DNA from: Phycicoccus sp. Root101
Lineage (GTDB): Bacteria > Actinomycetota > Actinomycetes > Actinomycetales > Dermatophilaceae
Direction of reading: 5' to 3'
DNA: 64,000 nt
Assembly: GCF_001426245.1 (NCBI RefSeq)
Contig: NZ_LMCM01000010.1
Coordinates: 415,830 to 479,829, forward strand
Shown here: piece after piece, positions 38,873 to 46,063 of the stretch
Layout of the letters: every line of letters begins with the position of its first letter
Numbering within the stretch: position 1 is the first letter of the stretch
Notes under the pieces: generated by a model
Told to the model about the DNA's origin: nothing
Databases searched by the model: none
The model's input: only the letters and a program-made list of their open reading frames with translations
Made by a program: the position numbers and the translations under genes

Positions 38873-38925
38873 GGGGAAGCGGGGCGGACGCCGGGCGGGG
38901 TGCAGGGACCGGGTATGGCGCTGGG

Positions 38926-38931
38926 TACCCT
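38926..38931 (+). promoter_or_regulatory. Probable leaderless -10 box of lysS
   Basis: TACCCT sits 6 bases before the GTG start of lysS, and no ribosome site is present. The same hexamer is used at 63706. Confidence 0.5.
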
Positions 38932-38937
38932 TTGCTG

Positions 38938-40470
38938 GTGAGTGAAACCCCCAGCGCCACCACCGCCAACCCCACCGACGCCGCCGCTCCCGAGGCCGAC
39001 CTGCCCGAGCAGATGCAGGTCCGTCGGGACAAGCGCGACCGGCTGCTGGCGCAGGGCAAGCAGGCCTTCCCGGTCACGGTGCCGCGGACCCACTCGCTCG
39101 GCGAGGTGCGCGACCAGTGGGGCCACCTCGAGACCGGTGAGGAGACCCAGGACGTCGTCGGGGTCGCCGGCCGGGTGATCTTCGTCCGCAACACCGGCAA
39201 GCTGGCGTTCGCCACCCTCCAGGAAGGGATCGGGACTCGTCTGCAGGTCATGCTCAGCCTCGCCGAGGTCGGCGAGGAGGCGCTCGCGGAGTGGAAGTCG
39301 ACCGTCGACCTCGGTGACCACGTGTTCGTCGAGGGGCGCGTCATCAGCAGCCGCCGCGGCGAGCTGTCGGTCATGGCGACCAGCTGGGAGATGGCGTCCA
39401 AGGCGCTGCGCCCGCTGCCGGTGCTGCACAAGGACCTGTCCGAGGAGGCGCGGGTGCGTCAGCGGTACGCCGACCTCATCGTGCGGCAGGAGGCTCGCGA
39501 CATGGTCCGCACCAAGGCGCAGGTGCTCTCCTCGATCCGCCACGTGCTGGAGGGCCAGGGGTACCTCGAGGTCGAGACGCCGATCATCCAGCTCGTCCAC
39601 GGCGGCGCCGCTGCCCGTCCGTTCAAGACCCACATGAACGCGTTCGACCAGGAGATGACCCTGCGGATCGCGTTGGAGCTCAACCTGAAGAAGGCCGTCG
39701 TCGGCGGGGTGGACCGCGTCTACGAGATGGGCCGCATCTTCCGCAACGAGGGCGTCGACGCCACGCACAGCCCCGAGTTCACGATGCTCGAGGCCTACCA
39801 GGCGTACGGCGACCAGACGACGATCGCGGCGCTGATGCGCGACATCTTCGTCGGGGTCGCCGACTCCCTGGGCTCCCGGCAGGTCGAGACCGCGGCCGGC
39901 ACCATCGACCTCGACGGTGAGTGGCGCTGGCTGCCCGTCTACCAGGGAGTGTCCGAGGCGGTCGGCGAGACCGTCACCCTCGACACCGACGTGGAGACCC
40001 TGCGCGGGTATGCCGCGAAGCACGACGTCGCGATCGACCCGGCCTGGGACAAGGACAAGGTGTTCCTCGAGCTGCTCGGCGAGCTGGTCGAGCCCGGCCT
40101 GCTGCAGCCCACGTTCCTGTGCGACTACCCGGCGGTGGCGCAGCCGCTGGCGCGCCCGCACCGCAGCGAGCCCGGGCTGATCGAGGCCTGGGACCTCATC
40201 ATCGGTGGCGTCGAGCGCGGCACCGGGTTCTCCGAGCTCGTCGACCCCGTCGTGCAGCGCGAGGTGCTCACGGCCCAGTCCATCAAGGCGGCCGGTGGCG
40301 ACCCGGAGGCGATGCAGCTCGACGAGGACTTCCTGCGTGCCCTCGAGTACGGCGCCCCGCCCATGGGTGGCCTCGGGTTCGGTGTCGACCGGCTGGTCAT
40401 GCTCTTCACCGACGCGAACATCCGCGAGACCATTCTCTTTCCCCACCTGAAGCCCGAGGTCTCCCGATGA
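38938..40470 (+). CDS. lysS: Lysyl-tRNA synthetase, class II
   Basis: Protein of 510 residues. An N-terminal OB-fold anticodon-binding domain (VVGVAGRVIFVRNTGKLAF, GDHVFVEGRVISSRRGELSV) is followed by the class II catalytic core: EVETPIIQLVHGGAAARPF (motif 1), FRNEGVDATHSPEFTMLEAYQAYGD (motif 2) and GGLGFGVDRLVMLFT (motif 3). The first about 25 residues are an unconserved tail. GTG 38938 is inferred as a leaderless start. The stop overlaps the small membrane protein gene by 4 nt. The lysS-lsr2 neighbourhood is an actinobacterial hallmark. Confidence 0.96.
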   Translation: MSETPSATTANPTDAAAPEADLPEQMQVRRDKRDRLLAQGKQAFPVTVPRTHSLGEVRDQWGHLETGEETQDVVGVAGRVIFVRNTGKLAFATLQEGIGTRLQVMLSLAEVGEEALAEWKSTVDLGDHVFVEGRVISSRRGELSVMATSWEMASKALRPLPVLHKDLSEEARVRQRYADLIVRQEARDMVRTKAQVLSSIRHVLEGQGYLEVETPIIQLVHGGAAARPFKTHMNAFDQEMTLRIALELNLKKAVVGGVDRVYEMGRIFRNEGVDATHSPEFTMLEAYQAYGDQTTIAALMRDIFVGVADSLGSRQVETAAGTIDLDGEWRWLPVYQGVSEAVGETVTLDTDVETLRGYAAKHDVAIDPAWDKDKVFLELLGELVEPGLLQPTFLCDYPAVAQPLARPHRSEPGLIEAWDLIIGGVERGTGFSELVDPVVQREVLTAQSIKAAGGDPEAMQLDEDFLRALEYGAPPMGGLGFGVDRLVMLFTDANIRETILFPHLKPEVSR

Positions 40471-40655
40471 ACATCTGGCCCTACGTCGCGGCCCTCATTC
40501 CGTCCGCAGGGGTCGGATTCCTCTTCTACCTCGTCATCAAGAACATGATCGAGGGGGACAGAAAGGAACGTCTCGCGCATTCCCAGTGGGAGAAGGCGCA
40601 CGCGGAGAATGCCGACAATTCAGCTCCCGCGACAGATGTCGACAATTCTCGCTGA
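40467..40655 (+). CDS. Small single-pass membrane protein after lysS
   Basis: A 62-residue protein starting MNIWPYVAALIPSAGVGFLF, with one N-terminal membrane helix (about 5-25) and a charged, Asn/Ala-rich tail. ATG 40467 overlaps the lysS stop as ATGA, strongly suggesting coupled translation. Similar small proteins sit between lysS and lsr2 in other actinobacteria; function unknown. Its 3' end is less GC-rich than its surroundings. Confidence 0.75.
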   Translation: MNIWPYVAALIPSAGVGFLFYLVIKNMIEGDRKERLAHSQWEKAHAENADNSAPATDVDNSR

Positions 40656-40664
40656 GGGTCGTCT

Positions 40665-40714
40665 TTTGCCTTGAGCGGGAATAGCGAATACTTTCAGGTG
40701 CAAACCCCTGCACC
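40665..40714 (+). promoter_or_regulatory. Probable lsr2 promoter and leader hairpin
   Basis: TTTGCC (40665-40670) and AATACT (40688-40693) are 17 bases apart and could be the -35 and -10 boxes. The transcript would then begin with a GGTGCA-AACCCC-TGCACC hairpin (40697-40714). GAGAGGA is the ribosome site before ATG 40736. The stretch is locally AT-richer than the genome, as is often seen at Lsr2-bound sites. Confidence 0.5.
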
Positions 40715-40735
40715 GAACCCCGAGAGGAATTCGCC

Positions 40736-41068
40736 ATGGCACAACGCGTCAACATCGTTCTCGAGGACGACCTCGACGGAAGCCCCGCCGACGAGACGGT
40801 GACCTTCGCCCTCGACGGCGTCACGTACGAGATCGACCTCACCGCCGCGAACGCCACCGCCCTGCGCGAAGCGCTCGCCCCCTACGTCGGGCACGGCCGT
40901 CGCTCCGCGGGCCGTCGCACGACCAGCCCCCGCACCGCAGCCCGTCCCGCTGGTGCCAAGCGCGACCTCGGGGACGTTCGCGAATGGGCCCGCAAGAATG
41001 GCCACAAGGTCAGCGAGCGCGGGCGCATCTCAGCCGAGGTCCAGGCCGCCTACGACAAGGCGCACTGA
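40736..41068 (+). CDS. lsr2: Nucleoid-associated protein Lsr2
   Basis: DNA-bridging protein of 110 residues that silences AT-rich and horizontally acquired DNA. The N-terminal dimerisation part is MAQRVNIVLEDDLDGSPADETVTFALDGVTYEIDL split around a beta-hairpin. The C-terminal DNA-binding domain is VREWARKNGHKVSERGRISAEV, with the RGR minor-groove hook. The middle linker is Arg/Thr/Ser-rich. ATG 40736 has GAGAGGA upstream. In many actinobacteria clpC follows directly; here clpC is 17.6 kb away. Confidence 0.96.
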   Translation: MAQRVNIVLEDDLDGSPADETVTFALDGVTYEIDLTAANATALREALAPYVGHGRRSAGRRTTSPRTAARPAGAKRDLGDVREWARKNGHKVSERGRISAEVQAAYDKAH

Positions 41069-41107
41069 ATCCTGGTCCAGTGACCGGGCCGTTTGCGTGG
41101 TCCTTTT

Positions 41108-41154
41108 CCAGCGGGTGGCATTTCCGGGGTCGGCCCGGAAATTCCACCCGCTGG
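41108..41154. terminator. 21-bp near-perfect hairpin after lsr2
   Basis: CCAGCGGGTGGCATTTCCGGG and its complement pair with a single mismatch around a 5-base loop, 39 bases after the lsr2 stop. On the plus strand it is preceded by TCCTTTT and followed by CCTCGTG, so it is a terminator without a U-tract. The stem ends 4 bases before the next start. Confidence 0.7.
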
Positions 41155-41158
41155 CCTC

Positions 41159-41809
41159 GTGACCTGCAGCGATGCCGTGGATGAATCCCTGAGCGCCCTC
41201 GTGCGCGTCGTCCAGCCGCACCTGTTGTGGCAGGTCGTCGCGGCCGACGACAATTCCCCCGACCTTCCCCTCGTGTGGTCGCACCTGGCCTCGGCGGGAC
41301 CGGGTGATCCCACGGCGCGGTGGCGGGCGGCGTTCTCCGCGGCGACCGAGCGCTACTACCGCAGCCCTCCGCCGCCCGCGATGCCGGCCGCCTTCGTCCT
41401 CCAGTGGTGCCTCGAGCTGCCGGCCGCGCTCACGGCCACGGCCGCCCTGTTCGGCCCGTGGTCCCTGGACCCCCGCACCATCGGGCTGAGCTTCGCTGTC
41501 GAGCCGTCGGCGGCCTACCCGACGACCCTCCAGGTCCGCTCCGCCGGTGCGCTCGTCGCGGACCCGGGGCAGCGGCTCGAGTCCGCCAGGGCCGCCTACC
41601 TCGATGCGGGGCGTGAGCTCGCCGCGAACTTCCGCCCGGGGGTCAACCTCGGCCGCCACCAGCGCCTCGCCATGGTCGAGGACCTCTGGGAGATGTCCGT
41701 GGCGAGGGTGCGTCGCCGGCCTCCGGTGGAGCGCGACTCGTGCTGCTACCTGTATGCCGTGCCCGGCACCCACGAGTGCGCCGGCTGCCCGAGGCTCCGC
41801 CGCCGCTGA
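41159..41809 (+). CDS. FhuF-like [2Fe-2S] protein, possible ferric-siderophore reductase
   Basis: Protein of 216 residues. The C-terminal RDSCCYLYAVPGTHECAGCPRL carries the CCx(10-12)CxxC cluster of FhuF-family [2Fe-2S] proteins, and the preceding part (LPAALTATAALFGPWSLDP, RHQRLAMVEDLWEMSVARV) fits the helical FhuF-like domain. These proteins reduce Fe(III) in imported siderophores. No siderophore transporter is adjacent. GTG 41159 is assumed; GTG 41177 is an alternative. An upstream extension to 41093 would run through the hairpin and is not believed. Confidence 0.75.
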   Translation: MTCSDAVDESLSALVRVVQPHLLWQVVAADDNSPDLPLVWSHLASAGPGDPTARWRAAFSAATERYYRSPPPPAMPAAFVLQWCLELPAALTATAALFGPWSLDPRTIGLSFAVEPSAAYPTTLQVRSAGALVADPGQRLESARAAYLDAGRELAANFRPGVNLGRHQRLAMVEDLWEMSVARVRRRPPVERDSCCYLYAVPGTHECAGCPRLRRR

Positions 41810-41887
41810 CCGGGCCGTCCTGCGCGTGGCGCGGTTCTTGGGAAATGCCCGCTGGCCGGTTCCCGTCCGCGCGGCGGCCACGGCCCC

Positions 41888-41893
41888 TAGCAT
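41888..41893 (+). promoter_or_regulatory. Probable leaderless -10 box
   Basis: TAGCAT lies 6 bases before ATG 41900, and no ribosome site is present. Confidence 0.5.
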
Positions 41894-41899
41894 CGACCC

Positions 41900-42091
41900 A
41901 TGCGTGAGGTCAGGGGTGAGGAGCCCGCCGAGGTGAGCCCGCTGTCGCCTGCCGGTCAGGTACGGCAGTGGGGCGACCTGGCCCACGGCTTGACGTCCAA
42001 CGACCAGGGCCGTCGCCGGGGGCTGCGGATGCTCGCGGGCCTGGCGGTGGTGGTGCTCGTCCTGGGCGCGCTGGTGCTCGCCCTCGCCTGA
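41900..42091 (+). CDS. Small single-pass membrane protein
   Basis: A 63-residue protein with a polar N-terminal half (AGQVRQWGDLAHGLTSNDQG, RRRG) and one C-terminal helix (LAGLAVVVLVLGALVLALA). The Arg cluster before the helix puts the N-terminus inside. Function unknown. The leaderless-type promoter supports it being real. It converges with the LigD polymerase gene. Confidence 0.6.
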   Translation: MREVRGEEPAEVSPLSPAGQVRQWGDLAHGLTSNDQGRRRGLRMLAGLAVVVLVLGALVLALA

Positions 42092-42123
42092 CCCCCGGCG
42101 AGACCGGTCAAGCTCGTCGGCCG

Positions 42124-42990
42124 TCAGAGGAGGTCGGCCACGAGGTCGCCGTCGGCATCGAGCCGGTCGAGGACCTCGTCGAACATCAGCTGCTCGAGCT
42201 TCTTCCCGGCCGCCCCGGCCTCGACCTCGTCCCACGTGCGAGGCGCCGCGACGGTGGGGGTCTCCTTGCCTCGCAACGAGTACGGGCAGATCGTCGTCTT
42301 GGCGGCGACGTTCTGGCTCCAGTCGAGGAAGATCTTCCCGGGGCGCAGCGACTTGGTCATCTTCCAGACGACCAGGTCGGGGTGCTTCTTCGTCAGCTCC
42401 TGGGCGAGCTGCTGGGCGAGGTCGCGGGTCTGGTCGGACGAGAGGTCGCCCGGCAGGCCGGCATACAGCTGCATCCCCTTGCTCCCGCTGGTGACGGGGA
42501 ACAGCTCCAGGCCGAGCTCGGAGAGCCGGTCGCGCACCATCACGGCGACCTGCGCGCACTCGCGCAGGCCGGCACCCGTGCCCGGGTCGAGGTCGATGAC
42601 CAGCCGGTCGGGGTGCAGGCGGTTCCCGTCCTCGTCGATCCTCCACTGCGGCACGTGCAGCTCGATGGAGTTGAGGTTGACCAGGTAGGTGAGCTGGGCC
42701 AGGTCCTCGACGAGGGGATAGGTCACGTCGTCGATCCGCACCCGGGGCAGCCACGAGGGAGCGCCCGACGGGAGGTTCTTCTCGAAGAAGCTCTGGTCGC
42801 CGGTGCCGTGCGGCCAGCGCACGCGGGTCAGCGGCCGTGACGCGAGGTGGGGAAGCAGGACGTCGGCGACCTGCGCGTAGTAGTTGAGCACCTCGCCCTT
42901 GGTCGTCTCGGTGGAGGGGAACAGCAGCTTGTCGAGGCTGGTCAGCTTGAGCTTGCGGCCCTCCACGACGACGGAGGTCGACTCAGACAT
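42124..42990 (-). CDS. ligD: LigD-type NHEJ polymerase/primase domain protein
   Basis: Protein of 288 residues equal to a free-standing LigD polymerase domain. Motifs: LTSLDKLLFPSTETTKGEVLNYY at the start, the metal-binding LVIDLDPGTGAG, VTSGSKGMQLYAGL and KMTKSLRPGKIFLDWSQN. In bacterial end joining it adds or templates nucleotides at broken ends. No ligase or 3'-phosphoesterase domain is fused. ATG 42990 overlaps the upstream ligase gene by 8 nt, so the two are one operon. Confidence 0.94.
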   Translation of the reverse strand: MSESTSVVVEGRKLKLTSLDKLLFPSTETTKGEVLNYYAQVADVLLPHLASRPLTRVRWPHGTGDQSFFEKNLPSGAPSWLPRVRIDDVTYPLVEDLAQLTYLVNLNSIELHVPQWRIDEDGNRLHPDRLVIDLDPGTGAGLRECAQVAVMVRDRLSELGLELFPVTSGSKGMQLYAGLPGDLSSDQTRDLAQQLAQELTKKHPDLVVWKMTKSLRPGKIFLDWSQNVAAKTTICPYSLRGKETPTVAAPRTWDEVEAGAAGKKLEQLMFDEVLDRLDADGDLVADLL

Positions 42991-43945
42991 CACCGGCCTC
43001 CTCGTCGGCCCCGGCAACCTCGGAGAGCAGGTCCTCCGGGGTCAGGTCGGTCCGGACCCCGAGGTAGGCCGGCTGTCGCAGCCGACCGTCCCTGGTCACC
43101 TCCAGCGTCCGGGCCTCGACGACGACCCGCGGCTCGACCCAGAACGCGCCGTCGGCATCGATCCGGGGCACCTGCGTGACGAACGGCGACGTCTCGCGCG
43201 CCAGCGGCGCCAGCACCTCGGCCAGCTGGCGCTGGGCCCTGCCGGCGATCCCCGAACCCATCCGCCCGGCATACCTCCATCCCTGGGGGGAGGGCACGCC
43301 CAGCAGGACCGCGCCGAGGCGGTCGGTCGTGCCGACCTCCGGGCGCCACCCGCCGACCACGGCCGAGACGGTGAGCTTGTGGGGTGACTTGAGCCAGTCG
43401 GTGGACCGCCGACCCGGCAGGTATGGCGCGGAGAGCCGCTTGCTCACGACCCCCTCGAGCCCCTGCTCCAGGGTCGCGGAGAACAGCTCCTCGCCGTCGT
43501 CGTAGACGGGCGGCACCTGCCAGTGCCGGCCGGCGAGGTCGAGCCGCTCCAGCAGGTCTCGGCGGTCCGACAGCGGCTGCGAGGTGAGGTCCGAGCCGTA
43601 CAGGCGCAAGAGGTCGAACACCATGAGGGTCACCGGCCGCACCGCGGCCAGGCGTTCGGCCTTGCGCCGGTCACGCACGTGCATGCGCTCGGCGAGGGCG
43701 CCGAACGACGGGCGGCCGCCGTCGAGGGCCACCACCTCCCCGTCGAGGAGCATGTCGTCGTACGCCTCGGCGAGCGGGGCGAGCTCGGGGTAGCTGGCCG
43801 TGACGTCGTTGCCGGTGCGCGACGTCAGGGTGAGGTGACCGTCCCGGATGTCGGCGAGCACCCGCATGCCGTCCCACTTGACCTCGTGGACCCAGCCGTC
43901 GCCGTGGGGGATCGCGGTGGCCGGGCTGGCCAGCATGGGGCGCAT
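42983..43945 (-). CDS. ATP-dependent DNA ligase, NHEJ type
   Basis: Protein of 320 residues. The adenylation motif is HEVKWDGMR (Lys in KxDG), followed by LDGEVVALDGGRPSF (motif III), EGVVSKRL (IV) and DWLKSPHK (V). The C-terminal OB-fold ends RQPAYLGVRTDLTPEDLL. It equals the ligase domain of LigD encoded as its own gene. ATG 43945 is preferred (AGGA 7 nt upstream); ATG 43963 is in frame. The gene diverges from ku, giving a compact end-joining locus. Confidence 0.94.
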   Translation of the reverse strand: MRPMLASPATAIPHGDGWVHEVKWDGMRVLADIRDGHLTLTSRTGNDVTASYPELAPLAEAYDDMLLDGEVVALDGGRPSFGALAERMHVRDRRKAERLAAVRPVTLMVFDLLRLYGSDLTSQPLSDRRDLLERLDLAGRHWQVPPVYDDGEELFSATLEQGLEGVVSKRLSAPYLPGRRSTDWLKSPHKLTVSAVVGGWRPEVGTTDRLGAVLLGVPSPQGWRYAGRMGSGIAGRAQRQLAEVLAPLARETSPFVTQVPRIDADGAFWVEPRVVVEARTLEVTRDGRLRQPAYLGVRTDLTPEDLLSEVAGADEEAGDV

Positions 43946-43962
43946 GGGGCCATCCTGACGCA

Positions 43963-43968
43963 TAGGCT
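43963..43968 (+). promoter_or_regulatory. Probable -10 box of ku
   Basis: TAGGCT would start a transcript near 43975, giving a leader of about 32 bases that contains AGGAG before the ku ATG at 44007. Confidence 0.4.
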
Positions 43969-44006
43969 TTGCCGTGGAAGGCAACCGGGGACAAGGAGCG
44001 TGTGGC

Positions 44007-44900
44007 ATGCGAGCGATCTGGAAGGGCGCCGTGTCGTTCGGCCTGGTCAACGTGCCGATCCGGCTGTACTCGGCGACGGAGAACCACGACGTGCAGTTCC
44101 GCCAGGTGCACCGCGAGGACGGCGGTCGCATCAAGTACCAGCGGATCTGCAGCATCGACGGCGAGATCGTGTCCTATGACGACATCGCCAAGGGGTACGA
44201 GACCGAGGACGGCGACATGGTCGTGCTCACCGACGAGGACTTCAAGGACCTGCCGTCCAAGAGCTCCAAGGAGATCGCGGTCGAGAAGTTCGTGCCCGCC
44301 GACCAGATCGACCCGATGCTCCTGGACAAGTGCTACTACCTCGAGCCGGACAAGGCCTCGACCAAGCCGTACGTCCTGCTGCGCGACGCCCTGGAGAAGG
44401 AGAACCGCATGGCGGTCGTCTCCGTCTCCATCCGCACGCGGATGACGATGGCGGTGCTGCGCGTGCGCGACGGCGTGATCGTCATGCAGACCATGCTGTG
44501 GCCCGACGAGATCCGCAAGCCGGACTTCGCCCACCTGGACGACGACGGGAAGGCGACCAAGCAGGAGCTGGCCATGGCCGACCTGCTCATCGAGCAGCTC
44601 GCCGGCGACTACGTGCCCGACGACTACGAGGACGACTACGCCACTGCCCTGCAGTCGCTGGTCAAGGCGAAGGTCGAGGGTGGCGAGGTCCAGGTCGCCG
44701 AGGAGTCCAAGGACGAGTCGGGGGAGGTCGTCGACCTGCTGGCCGCGCTCAAGCGCTCGGTCGACAAGGCCAAGGCGGCGCGCGGCGAGTCGACGTCCGA
44801 CGACGCGCCCGCGACGAAGAAGGCGGCGTCGAAGTCCACCGCGGCGAAGTCCACGACGAAGAAGGCCGCCGCCAAGAAGACCGCGAAGAAGGCCAGCTGA
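44007..44900 (+). CDS. ku: Non-homologous end joining protein Ku
   Basis: Protein of 297 residues. The bacterial Ku core starts MRAIWKGAVSFGLVNVPIRLY, continues with HREDGGRIKYQRIC and YDDIAKGYE, and ends at about residue 255. The tail is Lys/Ala/Ser/Thr-rich (repeats such as KKAAAKKTAKKAS), the kind of basic extension that aids DNA binding and threading. Ku rings hold broken ends and recruit LigD. ATG 44007 has AGGAG 8 nt upstream. It diverges from the ligase and polymerase genes. Confidence 0.96.
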   Translation: MRAIWKGAVSFGLVNVPIRLYSATENHDVQFRQVHREDGGRIKYQRICSIDGEIVSYDDIAKGYETEDGDMVVLTDEDFKDLPSKSSKEIAVEKFVPADQIDPMLLDKCYYLEPDKASTKPYVLLRDALEKENRMAVVSVSIRTRMTMAVLRVRDGVIVMQTMLWPDEIRKPDFAHLDDDGKATKQELAMADLLIEQLAGDYVPDDYEDDYATALQSLVKAKVEGGEVQVAEESKDESGEVVDLLAALKRSVDKAKAARGESTSDDAPATKKAASKSTAAKSTTKKAAAKKTAKKAS

Positions 44901-44901
44901 C

Positions 44902-45288
44902 GTGCCCACCTCCACCACGGCAGAGATGCCCACGCAGGACGACTGCGACATCGTCAAGGACTGCGAGCTGGCCCTGCTGCGTGGGGCGGTGCGGGGTGAC
45001 CGGACCTCGGCGACCTTGTTGCTGCACAGGGACTTCCACGAGTTCGGTGCCTCGGGCGCTGTGTGGGACCGCGATTCGGTCCTCGACATGATGGAGGCCG
45101 AGGCAGCCGAGGGCCCGGTGGACATCAAGGCCGTCGACCTCGTGACCACCGGGCTCGGCCCGGGCGTCGTCCTCGTCACCTACGACTCGGTCACCCCGAC
45201 CCGTCGCGCCCACCGCAGCTCGGTCTGGCTGCGGGAGGCCGGCCGGTGGCAGGTGCGCCACCACCAGGGCACCGTCGTCGCCGACTGA
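44902..45288 (+). CDS. SnoaL/NTF2-like (DUF4440) protein
   Basis: Protein of 128 residues with the cone-shaped NTF2-like layout: an N-terminal helix DDCDIVKDCELALLRGAV, LLHRDFHEFGASGAVWDRDSVLDMM, and two long strands GVVLVTYDSVT and RAHRSSVWLREAGRWQVRHHQGT. Such proteins are small enzymes or binding proteins; function unknown. GTG 44902 begins 1 base after the ku stop. ATG 44926 is an equally reasonable start. Confidence 0.78.
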   Translation: MPTSTTAEMPTQDDCDIVKDCELALLRGAVRGDRTSATLLLHRDFHEFGASGAVWDRDSVLDMMEAEAAEGPVDIKAVDLVTTGLGPGVVLVTYDSVTPTRRAHRSSVWLREAGRWQVRHHQGTVVAD

Positions 45289-45306
45289 CGACGGCGCCCC
45301 GGCGGG

Positions 45307-46062
45307 CTAGGCGTTCTCCTTGCGGAAGGTGGACGTCCCCCACGCCACTGCCAGCACGAAGAGGACTGCTGCCCACACGGTGCCCCAGATCATCGGCGAC
45401 GAGGCGAAGTCGCCGGAGAAGGCCGTGCGGACCGCGTCGACGACCCACCGGAACGGCATCCAAGCCGAGATGTCGAGCAGCCACTTCGGGCCGATCGTCA
45501 TCGGCAGGAGGATGCCGGACAGCAGCAGGACGGGCATCATCACCATGTTGATGACGGGGGCCATGACGTCCTCACTCTTGGTCGTCAGCGCCAGGGCGTT
45601 GGAGGCGGCGGCGCAGGCGCCACCGACCAGCAGGGTGAGCAGGATGCCGAAGACGATCCCGCCGGCGGACCCGCGCATCCCCATGGCGTAGCCGAGCGCC
45701 ACGAGGATCAGGGCCTGCACGAAGAGCTGGAGGATGTCGCGGATGAGGCGCCCGACCAGCAGGGCCGTCCGGCTCGCCGGGGTGACCCGCTCGGCTTCGA
45801 TGACCCCTTCGCGCCACTCGCCGATGAGGCTGAAGCCGGCGAAGAAGGCCCCGAAGATGCCCAGCTGCACGAGCATCCCGGGCACGAAGAACGTGTAGGC
45901 GTTCGTCGCGCCGAACTGCTTGATGAGCGGCTTGAGCAGCGGCCCGAAGAGCAGCAGGTAGAGGATCGGCTGGAGGAGCCCGATGATCACCCACGCAGGG
46001 TTGCGCAGGTTCATCCGCAGCTGTCGCCGGAACACGATGTAGGACTCGCGCCAGAACCGCAT
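45307..46062 (-). CDS. ABC-2 type permease, DrrB-like
   Basis: Membrane protein of 251 residues with six helices (VIIGLLQPILYLLLFGPLL, VQLGIFGAFFAGFSLIG, ILQLFVQALILVALGYAMG, IVFGILLTLLVGGACAAAS, MVMMPVLLLSGILLP, GTVWAAVLFVLAVAWG) and the EWREGVIEAERVTP loop typical of ABC-2 drug exporters. It starts 1 base after the stop of the ATP-binding gene, so the two form one exporter. Substrate is unknown; the family covers antibiotics and lipids. Confidence 0.92.
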   Translation of the reverse strand: MRFWRESYIVFRRQLRMNLRNPAWVIIGLLQPILYLLLFGPLLKPLIKQFGATNAYTFFVPGMLVQLGIFGAFFAGFSLIGEWREGVIEAERVTPASRTALLVGRLIRDILQLFVQALILVALGYAMGMRGSAGGIVFGILLTLLVGGACAAASNALALTTKSEDVMAPVINMVMMPVLLLSGILLPMTIGPKWLLDISAWMPFRWVVDAVRTAFSGDFASSPMIWGTVWAAVLFVLAVAWGTSTFRKENA

Positions 46063-46063
46063 G

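Noticed and set aside
41093-41158. Upstream extension of the FhuF-like protein
   Set aside because: It would translate through the 21-bp stem of the probable lsr2 terminator and has no homologous-looking sequence.
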